Positions 1 to 5,575 of a stretch of 9,190 nucleotides of DNA are shown here, in pieces. A program made the position numbers and the translations under genes. The notes under the pieces were generated by a model. The model made no database searches. It saw only the letters and a program-made list of their open reading frames with translations, and was not told the origin of the DNA. The DNA comes from CAYLOC01 sp964385195 (GTDB lineage: Bacteria; Actinomycetota; Actinomycetes; Propionibacteriales; Nocardioidaceae). Positions within the stretch are counted from its first letter, which is position 1; every line of letters starts with the position of its first letter. The stretch is taken from positions 1 to 9,190 of the forward strand of contig CAYLOC010000137.1 in NCBI GenBank assembly GCA_964385195.1, in the 5' to 3' direction.

Positions 1-632
1 AGGGCACCAGCGATGCACCCGACCCAGGAACCGCGCTCGGCCCGTTCGGCAGCGCTGAGGCGATCCTCTGCGACAACGTCGGAGATACCGATCCGGCCGC
101 CGGGAACCAGCAGACGAAACATCTCCGCGAGCACCGCTGGCTTGTCCGAGGACAGGTTGATGACGCAGTTGGAGATCACCACGTCGACCGCCCCGTCAGG
201 CAACGGGACGTCCTCGATCGTCCCGCGCAGGAACTCCACATTGGTGGCGCCGGCGCGTTCGGCGTTGGCGCGGGCGAGGGCGAGCATCTCCTCGGTCATG
301 TCGACGCCGTAGGCGAAGCCGTCCGGCCCGACCCGCCGCGCCGAGAGCAGTACGTCGATCCCGCCGCCGGAGCCGAGGTCGAGCACCCGCTCGCCGGGGT
401 GCAGGGCCGCGACCGCCACCGGGTTACCGCAGCCGAGGCTGGCGAGCAGCGCCTCGTTCGGCACCTCATCGTGCGCCCGGTCGCCGTACAGCGCAGACCC
501 GAAGCCGGGCTCCACCTCGACCGATCCGCCACCACAACAGTCGGATCCACAGCAGGAGCCGCCGGACTGGAGTGACACCGCTGCCTCGGCGTAGCGACTC
601 CGCACCGTCTCCCGGACCTCAGGCACCGCCAT
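1..632 (-). CDS. arsM: Arsenite S-adenosylmethionine methyltransferase ArsM (partial, C-terminus beyond left edge)
   Basis: Cytosolic enzyme of the ArsM family, which transfers methyl groups from S-adenosylmethionine to As(III). The first 210 residues are present and the frame runs off the left edge without a stop. An N-terminal cysteine-rich patch (CC at 27-28 and 32-33) precedes the Rossmann methyltransferase core; motif I is VLDLGSGGGID at 83-93. The three cysteines known to bind arsenic in ArsM enzymes all have visible counterparts: C68 in SLGCGNP, C156 in SNCVINL and C206 in WVGCIAGA. The start is ATG at 632-630, preceded by a strong AGGAGG (644-639) with a 6-nt spacer. It diverges from arsR across a gap with two ArsR-like operators, which supports arsenic-induced expression. 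Family assignment is secure; which methylated products it makes cannot be told from sequence. Confidence 0.95.
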   Translation of the reverse strand, partial: MAVPEVRETVRSRYAEAAVSLQSGGSCCGSDCCGGGSVEVEPGFGSALYGDRAHDEVPNEALLASLGCGNPVAVAALHPGERVLDLGSGGGIDVLLSARRVGPDGFAYGVDMTEEMLALARANAERAGATNVEFLRGTIEDVPLPDGAVDVVISNCVINLSSDKPAVLAEMFRLLVPGGRIGISDVVAEDRLSAAERAERGSWVGCIAGA

Positions 633-647
633 TGTCCACCTCCTCAA

Positions 648-665
648 CATCGATGATTGTCAATG
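648..665. promoter_or_regulatory. ArsR-type operator O1 (arsM side)
   Basis: Imperfect inverted repeat CATCGA-N6-TCAATG; the flanking A647 and T666 extend the match to 7-bp arms with one mismatch per arm. It lies just upstream of the arsM Shine-Dalgarno and covers a possible arsM -10 element on the minus strand (TACATT, 667-662). Size, AT-richness and symmetry fit ArsR/SmtB operators. The same motif recurs at 692-709. Binding by the neighbouring ArsR is inferred. Confidence 0.7.
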
Positions 666-691
666 TAGGCCACGTCCAGCATCCCACCTCG

Positions 692-709
692 CATCGACGC
701 TCGTCAATG
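692..709. promoter_or_regulatory. ArsR-type operator O2 (arsR side)
   Basis: Second copy of CATCGA-N6-TCAATG, with flanking G691 and C710 also paired. Its arms are identical to those of the repeat at 648-665, while the 6-nt spacer differs, as expected if only the arms are under selection. The two centres are 44 bp apart, about four helical turns, so two bound dimers would lie on the same face of the DNA. It overlaps the proposed -35 and spacer of the arsR promoter, so binding here would produce autorepression. Confidence 0.7.
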
Positions 710-723
710 CGATGACGCATACT
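694..723 (+). promoter_or_regulatory. Putative arsR promoter, possibly giving a leaderless transcript
   Basis: TCGACG (694-699, 4/6 match to TTGACA), an 18-nt spacer and CATACT (718-723, 4/6 match to TATAAT). The expected transcription start, about 7-8 nt beyond the -10, falls on or next to the arsR ATG at 731. This would explain why no good Shine-Dalgarno precedes arsR. The operator at 692-709 overlaps this promoter. The element matches are modest, so the assignment is inference. Confidence 0.4.
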
Positions 724-730
724 GGTGGGC

Positions 731-1057
731 ATGGACGTCGCGTGTTGCCCGCCGCTGGTGGGAGAGCCACTGACCAGCGAGACCGCCACCGAGCTCGCCC
801 ACACGCTCAAGGCGGTCGCCGACCCGACCCGGCTGCGGCTGCTGTCGCTGGTGTCCGCGCACGCGGACGGCGAGGCGTGCGTGTGCGACCTGACCGAGCC
901 GGTCGGACTGACCCAGCCGACGGTGTCGCACCACCTGAAGATCCTCGTCGACGCGGGGCTGCTCACCCGGGAGAAGCGGGGCGTGTGGTCCTACTACCGC
1001 GTGGTCCCCGAGACCCTGGACCGGCTCTCCCAGCTGTTGGCAACGCCGGCGCGCTGA
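731..1057 (+). CDS. arsR: ArsR/SmtB-family arsenic-responsive repressor
   Basis: Winged-helix metalloregulator of 108 residues, normal for the family. It is expected to repress its own operon and arsM until As(III) or Sb(III) binds. The conserved ADPTRLRLL helix is at 30-38, the CVCDL motif at 50-54, and the helix-turn-helix recognition segment TQPTVSHHLKIL at 61-72, followed by the wing (REKRGVWSYYRV, 80-91). Candidate metal ligands are C5 and C6 at the N-terminus plus C50 and/or C52 in the third helix. This resembles Corynebacterium glutamicum ArsR, which uses an N-terminal Cys pair with one helix Cys, more than E. coli ArsR, whose third Cys in CVCDLC is absent here. The start is ATG 731; an in-frame GTG at 725 would add two residues. 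No convincing ribosome-binding site precedes either, consistent with a leaderless mRNA. The exporter gene follows 4 nt after the stop. Confidence 0.93.
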   Translation: MDVACCPPLVGEPLTSETATELAHTLKAVADPTRLRLLSLVSAHADGEACVCDLTEPVGLTQPTVSHHLKILVDAGLLTREKRGVWSYYRVVPETLDRLSQLLATPAR

Positions 1058-1061
1058 CACG

Positions 1062-2273
1062 TTGACCAGCCTCACCGCACGCGCCGCGCGCCTGACCGCC
1101 GGCCTGCCCCGCGACGTGTTCGTCATGGCGGGGGTGTCGTTCTGCGTCGCCCTCGGGTTCGGCGTCGTGGCGCCCGCGATCCCGCTGTTCGCGAAGGAGT
1201 TCGGCGTCGACGCGTTCTGGGCGGGCGCGGTCGTGTCCGCGTTCGCCCTCATGCGCTTCGTCTCCGGGCTCGGTGCCGGACGGCTCGTCGACGCCATCGG
1301 GGAGCGGACGGGTCTGGCCATCGGCATCGGGGTCGTCGCGGTGTCCAGCCTGTTCGCAGGGCTGTCGGCAAACTACCCGCAGCTGCTGATCCTTCGTGGT
1401 GTCGGCGGGATGGGCTCGGCGGTGTTCGGCCTCGCAGCGGTGTCACTGGTGCTGCGCGTCGCCACGAAGCGGATGCGCGCCCGGGCGATGAGCGTCTACC
1501 GCTACGGGTTCCTGCTCGGGGGGATCATCGGGCCGGCGATCGGAGGTGGGGTGCTCGGCGTCTCCTACCGGGCACCGTTCTTCCTGTACGCCGGCACACT
1601 CGGCCTCGCGGCTGCGGTCGCGCTGGTCTTCCTCACCCGTCCCGGTGCGGTTGACTCTCCCGACGAGCCCGTCGACGTACCGGAGGACACGACTCCTCGA
1701 CCGGAGCCGACGTTCCGGCAGGTGCTGGCCACCCGCGAGTACCAGGCCGCGCTCGTCGCCAACCTCGCGGTAGGCGTGGCGATCTTCGGCGTACGCAGCA
1801 CCGCCGTTCCCCTGCTGATCGTGAACAAGCTCGGCGCCGCACCCGGCTGGACCGGCGTCGCGTTCTTGGTGTCGGCGCTGGCCCAAACCGCGTTGATGTT
1901 CCCCGCCGCGCGCTGGGCCGACACCGTCGGTCGGCGCCCCGTCCTGGTCATCGGAGCAGGAGGGACGGCCGCGGGGCTGCTGCTGCTCGGAGTCGGCGGA
2001 TCGCTCCCCGTGGCGCTGGTGGCGATGGTGGTGTTCGGCGCCGCCGCGGCGGCGATGGGGACGGTCCCCGGTGCCCTCGTCGGCGACGTGGTCGGCAAGC
2101 GCAGCGGCAAGGTGATCGCGGTGTTCAACATGTCCAGTGACTTCGGGGCGGTGACCGCGCCGGTGGCCGCCGGCTGGCTGATCGACCAGGGCTCCTACCT
2201 GGCGGCCTTCGGGCTCGGGGCGGCGGTCGCCGTGGTCGCAGGCATCTCGGCCCTGCGGCTCCGTTCGCCTTGA
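1062..2273 (+). CDS. Major facilitator superfamily exporter, probable arsenical efflux
   Basis: Inner-membrane MFS protein of 403 residues with about 12 hydrophobic segments in two six-helix halves. They are separated by a charged Pro/Asp/Glu-rich central loop (about 192-218). MFS motif A is visible between helices 2 and 3 (GAGRLVDAIGERTG, 71-84), with a weaker copy in the second half (ARWADTVGRRP, 283-293). Motif C, typical of drug/H+ antiporters of the DHA1 type, is at 149-162 (GFLLGGIIGPAIGG). The start is TTG 1062, 4 nt after the arsR stop and without a clear Shine-Dalgarno, so translation is probably coupled to arsR. Co-transcription with arsR and divergence from arsM suggest export of arsenite or methylated arsenicals, but the substrate is inferred from context only. 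It is not ACR3, ArsB or ArsP. Other MFS proteins (ArsJ, ArsK) act in arsenic resistance elsewhere; whether this is an orthologue cannot be judged here. Confidence 0.85.
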   Translation: MTSLTARAARLTAGLPRDVFVMAGVSFCVALGFGVVAPAIPLFAKEFGVDAFWAGAVVSAFALMRFVSGLGAGRLVDAIGERTGLAIGIGVVAVSSLFAGLSANYPQLLILRGVGGMGSAVFGLAAVSLVLRVATKRMRARAMSVYRYGFLLGGIIGPAIGGGVLGVSYRAPFFLYAGTLGLAAAVALVFLTRPGAVDSPDEPVDVPEDTTPRPEPTFRQVLATREYQAALVANLAVGVAIFGVRSTAVPLLIVNKLGAAPGWTGVAFLVSALAQTALMFPAARWADTVGRRPVLVIGAGGTAAGLLLLGVGGSLPVALVAMVVFGAAAAAMGTVPGALVGDVVGKRSGKVIAVFNMSSDFGAVTAPVAAGWLIDQGSYLAAFGLGAAVAVVAGISALRLRSP

Positions 2274-2289
2274 GCGAACATCGCTCAAC
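2269..2289. promoter_or_regulatory. HAIR-like HspR operator / 8-bp hairpin overlapping exporter stop codon
   Basis: The sequence reads CTTGAGC-N7-GCTCAAC. The HspR-associated inverted repeat (HAIR) consensus is CTTGAGT-N7-ACTCAAG; here 11 of 14 arm positions agree and the 7-nt spacing is exact. The core 2270-2288 is a perfect 8-bp inverted repeat with a 3-nt loop (ACA). It ends 81 bp before the Hsp20 start and just upstream of a SigR-type promoter, the expected place for a heat-shock operator. The repeat includes the TGA stop of the upstream exporter gene, so it could also act as that gene's terminator (followed by CTTTC but no U tract). A half-site copy, GCTCAAC, recurs at 2307-2313. Confidence 0.6.
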
Positions 2290-2294
2290 TTTCG

Positions 2295-2320
2295 GGAATG
2301 CGTAAGGCTCAACCCTGGTT
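2295..2320 (+). promoter_or_regulatory. SigR/SigH-type (thiol-oxidative/heat stress) promoter for hsp20
   Basis: GGAAT (2295-2299), an 18-nt spacer and GTT (2318-2320) match exactly the GGAAT-N18-GTT consensus of Streptomyces SigR and its mycobacterial counterpart SigH. The expected start near 2327 gives a 5' leader of about 45 nt carrying the hsp20 Shine-Dalgarno. A short perfect repeat, CAACC-CT-GGTTG (2310-2321), overlaps the -10 element and may be coincidental. Confidence 0.7.
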
Positions 2321-2359
2321 GTACCGGGTGACGGCGTAAGGAGCCGTCCCCGGAACCAG

Positions 2360-2365
2360 AAGGAG
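2360..2365 (+). promoter_or_regulatory. Ribosome-binding site of hsp20
   Basis: AAGGAG with a 5-nt spacer to ATG 2371. It selects this start over the in-frame ATG at 2386, five codons downstream. Confidence 0.85.
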
Positions 2366-2370
2366 CAACT

Positions 2371-2838
2371 ATGAACACAGCAACGATGAACACACTGTCA
2401 CTTGTCCGCAGGCGCGACCCGTTCGCGGAGTTCGACGCGCTGATGCGGCACACCTTCGCCCCCGGCGAGTGGCCCGCCCGCTCCGGCTTCACCCCCCGCG
2501 CGGAAGTCACCCGCGACGGTGAGGACGCCGTGATCCGCCTTGAGCTGCCGGGCATGGACGCGGAGAAGGACGTCACCGTCGAGGTGAAGGACGGCCAGCT
2601 CAGCGTGCACGGCGAGCGCCGCGACGAACGGTCGGAGGAGAGCGACGGACGCAGCCTGACCGAGATCCGGTACGGCGAGTTCCGCCGGTCGTTCACGCTG
2701 CCCAAGCACGTGGCCGCCGACGCGATCGAGGCCTCCTATGACGCAGGCGTGCTGTCGCTGCGGGTGTCCGGTGCCTACACCGACGCCGAGGCGAAGCGGA
2801 TCCCGGTCCGCGCCACCGCCCCGGCCGTGGAGAACTGA
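2371..2838 (+). CDS. hsp20: Small heat-shock protein, Hsp20/alpha-crystallin family
   Basis: ATP-independent cytosolic chaperone that forms oligomers and holds unfolding proteins for refolding by DnaK/ClpB systems. It is 155 residues long, typical for bacterial sHSPs. An N-terminal arm (1-41, with the common RRRDPFAEFDALM segment at 13-25) leads into the alpha-crystallin domain (about 42-140). The domain shows VIRLELPGM (54-62), a GQLSVHGER strand (75-83), YGEFRRSFTLP (101-111) and the hallmark AGVLSLRV (125-132). A short C-terminal tail contains the oligomerisation I-x-V motif (IPV, 144-146). It stands alone, with stress-type signals upstream (HAIR-like repeat and SigR-type promoter) and a strong stem-loop 15 nt after the stop. 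This regulatory layout is like mycobacterial acr2/hsp20. The family is certain; the specific orthologue is not. Confidence 0.95.
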   Translation: MNTATMNTLSLVRRRDPFAEFDALMRHTFAPGEWPARSGFTPRAEVTRDGEDAVIRLELPGMDAEKDVTVEVKDGQLSVHGERRDERSEESDGRSLTEIRYGEFRRSFTLPKHVAADAIEASYDAGVLSLRVSGAYTDAEAKRIPVRATAPAVEN

Positions 2839-2852
2839 CCGACCCCTGCTGA

Positions 2853-3995
2853 TCAGGTTCGGGGAAGATGGTGGTGGCTCTGGCCGCTGCGATCTTCCCC
2901 GAACCTGTTGTCGGAGGGGTAGGCGACCACCTCACCGACCACGTGCAGCCCCACGCACTCACCGATCGCCGGAACCTGTACGCCGGACAACCGGGCGACG
3001 AGCCCCACCGGTTCCGCCTCGGCCGCGCCGGCCACCTCCTCGTTCAGCAGCCGGAGCCGCACCTCTGCGTCGTGGCCGTAGTAGGTGCACGCGCTCACCT
3101 CGGCGGTGAGGGGACTCGTGTCCGGGGCAGCGCACACCAGCTGCTCCGGCCGCACCATCACCGTCGCCGTACCGGTGACGCCGGGGCCGTCCGCGCGAAG
3201 CGGGAGCCGACCGAGCACACAGTCGGCGACGCCGTCGTGACACCGAGCCGGGAGCAGCACCGCTTCTCCGACGAACGCGGCCACCCCGGTGTCGACCGGG
3301 GTGCGGTACAGCGTCTCGGGGACGGCGTGCTGGACCAGCCGGCCGTCGCGCATCACCGCCACGTGATCGGCCCACGACAAGGCCTCGGTCTGGTCGTGGG
3401 TGACCAGCAGCGCCGCGGTCCCGGTCGCACGGAACATCTCCCGAACCTCGGCGCGCATGGTCGAGCGCAGCCCCGCATCCAGCGCCGCGAACGGCTCGTC
3501 CAGCAACACCAGCGTCGGGGCGGGCGCCAGCGCACGCGCCACCGCGACCCGTTGCTGCTGTCCCCCGGAGAGTTCGTGCGGCATCCGCCGGCCGAGACCG
3601 GACAACCCGACAAGGGCAAGCATCTCCTCCACGCGGCCGGAACGGCGCTGTGACCGAGGCAACCCGAAGGCCACATTCCGGGCCACGTCCAGGTGCGGGA
3701 AGACCGCACCCTCCTGCGCCACGTACCCGACCCGCCGGCGCTCCGGCGGCACGTACAGCCGCGGTCCGGAGACTTCGACCGATCCGAGGGTGATGGTGCC
3801 GCCGTCGGCCCGGTCGAACCCGGCGATCAACCGCAACAGGGTCGTCTTGCCGCAGCCGGACGGTCCGAGCACCGCGGTCCGGTCCCCGGCCGGGATCGCC
3901 AGGTCCACGCCCTCCAGCACCCGGTGGGGACCGAAGGACTTCTGCAGCCCCCGGACCACCAGCGCACCGGTCGGCGTACTCGTCTGGGGTCTCAT
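2853..3995 (-). CDS. fbpC: Ferric-iron ABC transporter ATP-binding protein (FbpC-like)
   Basis: Cytoplasmic ATPase that drives Fe3+ import through the FbpB permease. It has 380 residues. The ABC domain occupies about 12-245: Walker A GPSGCGKT (44-51), Q-loop Q94, signature LSGGQQQ (142-148), Walker B LVLLDEP (162-168), D-loop ALD (171-173) and switch His H200. All catalytic residues are present. A C-terminal TOBE-like region (about 250-365) follows, as in FbpC/CysA/PotA-type importers; it contains the usual MVRPEQL (295-301). The ATG at 3995-3993 overlaps the fbpB stop as ATGA, so translation is coupled. The frame stays open far upstream of this ATG, but that stretch is fbpB read in another frame. 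The final residues (from about DNRFGED to LPRT) are encoded by the shared terminator hairpin and probably form a dispensable tail. Iron specificity is taken from the neighbouring binding protein. Confidence 0.93.
   Translation of the reverse strand: MRPQTSTPTGALVVRGLQKSFGPHRVLEGVDLAIPAGDRTAVLGPSGCGKTTLLRLIAGFDRADGGTITLGSVEVSGPRLYVPPERRRVGYVAQEGAVFPHLDVARNVAFGLPRSQRRSGRVEEMLALVGLSGLGRRMPHELSGGQQQRVAVARALAPAPTLVLLDEPFAALDAGLRSTMRAEVREMFRATGTAALLVTHDQTEALSWADHVAVMRDGRLVQHAVPETLYRTPVDTGVAAFVGEAVLLPARCHDGVADCVLGRLPLRADGPGVTGTATVMVRPEQLVCAAPDTSPLTAEVSACTYYGHDAEVRLRLLNEEVAGAAEAEPVGLVARLSGVQVPAIGECVGLHVVGEVVAYPSDNRFGEDRSGQSHHHLPRT
2854..2907. terminator. Bidirectional stem-loop between convergent hsp20 and fbpC
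   Basis: Perfect 16-bp inverted repeat: CAGGTTCGGGGAAGAT at 2854-2869 pairs with 2892-2907 across a 22-nt loop. No T tract follows on either strand, as is common for actinobacterial terminators. It begins 15 nt after the hsp20 stop. On the other strand it covers the 3' end of fbpC, including most of its stop codon (2853-2855). Position between two converging genes and the perfect arms support a two-way terminator; an RNA-stabilising role is also possible. Confidence 0.75.
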
Positions 3996-5575
3996 GCGGC
4001 CACACTCCGACCGCTCCGCTCCCCCTTGGTGAGCAGGTACGTCGCGGGTGCTGAGACCAGGATGAGCAACAGCGCGTACGGCGCCGCGGCACCGTAGGAG
4101 ATGTTCGTGGTCAGCGACCACACCTGGGTGGCCAAGGTATCCACGCCACTGGGACGCAGCAGCAGCGTGGCAGTCAGCTCGCGCATGCTCGCCAGGAACA
4201 CCAGCGCCGCCGCCGCACCGACGCCCGGCGCGATCGCGGGAAGGGTGACCGCCAGCGTCGCCTGCCAGGGCCGCCGCCCCAACACCCGGGCCTGCTCCTC
4301 CAGCTGGACCGGGGCCTGCGCCACCCGCGGCCGCACCGTCGCCACCGCCAACGGCAGGAACAACGCCGCGTAGGAGATCATCACCAGCCACCGCGACTGG
4401 TACAGCGGCTCCACGATCCGGATCGTCACAAAGACCAGCGCCAGCGCGACCACGAGGCCGGGTAACGAGCCCCCGAGGTAGGACACCCGCTCCACCAGCG
4501 TCGCTATCCAGCCACCGTGCCGGACCGCGACCAGCGCCACCGGCACCGCGAGCGCTGCGGCGAGCAGCGCGCCGCCGAGGCTGAACACGATGGAGTGCAC
4601 GGCCGTCGCCAGCAACGAGCCCCAGGCGAAAACGGTGGAGGACCCGGCCACCGCCCAGTAGACGATCGTGCCGACCGGGACCCCCAGCGCCACCACGAGC
4701 ACGGCCGCCAGGAAACCCACGGCGGCCCAGCGCCCGCGGCCGAGCCGGGCCGGTGGTGCGGGCCGGGGCGCGCCAGACCCGACGCGGGCGTACCGCGCCC
4801 TCCCCCGCGCCAGCAGCTCGACGGTGAGCGCGACCGCGCACAAGACGATCAGCACCCCGGCCAGCATCGCGGCGGCGGCACTGTCGAAGGTGAGCTGGTA
4901 CTGGGTGAAGATCGCGGTGGTGAACGTGCGGAACCGCAGCAACGACAACGCGCCGAACTCGGCAAGGATGTGCAGCGCGACCAGCAGCCCCCCGGCCGCC
5001 AGGGCCGGACGGAGCAGCGGGATCGTCAACCGCCGCAGGACGCTCCACGGCCCGTGCCCGAGGCCCCGCGCGGTCTCCCGCCAGGACGGGTCCAGCCCAC
5101 GCAGCGCCGCCGCCACCGGCAGCTCCACGAGCGGGAAGTACGCCAGCGTCAGCACCACCACCGCCCCCCAGTAGCCCTGCACGTCCCGGGTCAGCGAGAC
5201 CCAGCCGTAGGTGGTGATGAACGCGGGCACCGCCAACGGCAGCGGCAGCACCGCCCGCCACAGGCCCCGGCCCGGTACGTCGGTGCGCTCGACCAGGAAC
5301 GCGGTCGCCGTACCCAGCAGCAGGCAGCCGATCATCACCGCCACCGTGAGGAGCACCGTGTTCACCAGCAGCTGCCCGACGTAGGGACGGACCAGCAGGT
5401 GCACGCTCTGGTCCCAGCCGGCTGCCTGCGCATGCCAGATCACGTAGGCCACCGGCAGCACGGCGAGCACGCAGACCGCGACCAGCGGCAGCACCACCCA
5501 GGCCGGCGGGCGGGACCGCCGACGGCGGGAGTGGTGGCGGCGACCGGTCGCAGTCGCCGGGGCAAGCACGGTCAC
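3992..5575 (-). CDS. fbpB: Ferric-iron ABC transporter permease, fused double-domain (FbpB-like)
   Basis: Inner-membrane channel of the Fe3+ importer, 527 residues with about 12 membrane helices. Two BPD-type permease halves lie in one chain, as is usual for FbpB/SfuB. A basic cytosolic N-terminus (HHSRRRRSR, 14-22) precedes helix 1 (about 26-47). Each half carries an EAA-type loop for docking the ATPase: about 156-190 (ALRGLDPSWRETARGLG) and about 424-450 (QLEEQARVLGRRPW). The halves are joined by a Pro/Arg-rich cytosolic linker at about 256-282. The start is GTG 5575-5573, overlapping the fbpA stop by one base (TAGTG), which favours coupled translation. The stop overlaps the fbpC start. No truncation or frameshift is visible. 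Confidence 0.93.
   Translation of the reverse strand: MTVLAPATATGRRHHSRRRRSRPPAWVVLPLVAVCVLAVLPVAYVIWHAQAAGWDQSVHLLVRPYVGQLLVNTVLLTVAVMIGCLLLGTATAFLVERTDVPGRGLWRAVLPLPLAVPAFITTYGWVSLTRDVQGYWGAVVVLTLAYFPLVELPVAAALRGLDPSWRETARGLGHGPWSVLRRLTIPLLRPALAAGGLLVALHILAEFGALSLLRFRTFTTAIFTQYQLTFDSAAAAMLAGVLIVLCAVALTVELLARGRARYARVGSGAPRPAPPARLGRGRWAAVGFLAAVLVVALGVPVGTIVYWAVAGSSTVFAWGSLLATAVHSIVFSLGGALLAAALAVPVALVAVRHGGWIATLVERVSYLGGSLPGLVVALALVFVTIRIVEPLYQSRWLVMISYAALFLPLAVATVRPRVAQAPVQLEEQARVLGRRPWQATLAVTLPAIAPGVGAAAALVFLASMRELTATLLLRPSGVDTLATQVWSLTTNISYGAAAPYALLLILVSAPATYLLTKGERSGRSVAA

Noticed and set aside
658..663. Perfect TTGACA on the minus strand as the arsM -35 element
   Set aside because: A -10 at normal spacing would fall on the arsM Shine-Dalgarno and start codon, leaving no room for a functional start; the hexamer is better explained as part of operator O1.
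1443..2705. Leftward open frame of 420 codons opposite the MFS and hsp20 genes
   Set aside because: Low-complexity antisense shadow spanning two unrelated, well-supported genes and their intergenic promoter.
3996..5261. Upstream extension of the fbpC reading frame to about 802 residues
   Set aside because: This stretch is fbpB in another frame. The read-out is Gly/Ala/Arg low-complexity, and the real FbpC begins at ATG 3995 with the ATGA overlap and normal ABC length.
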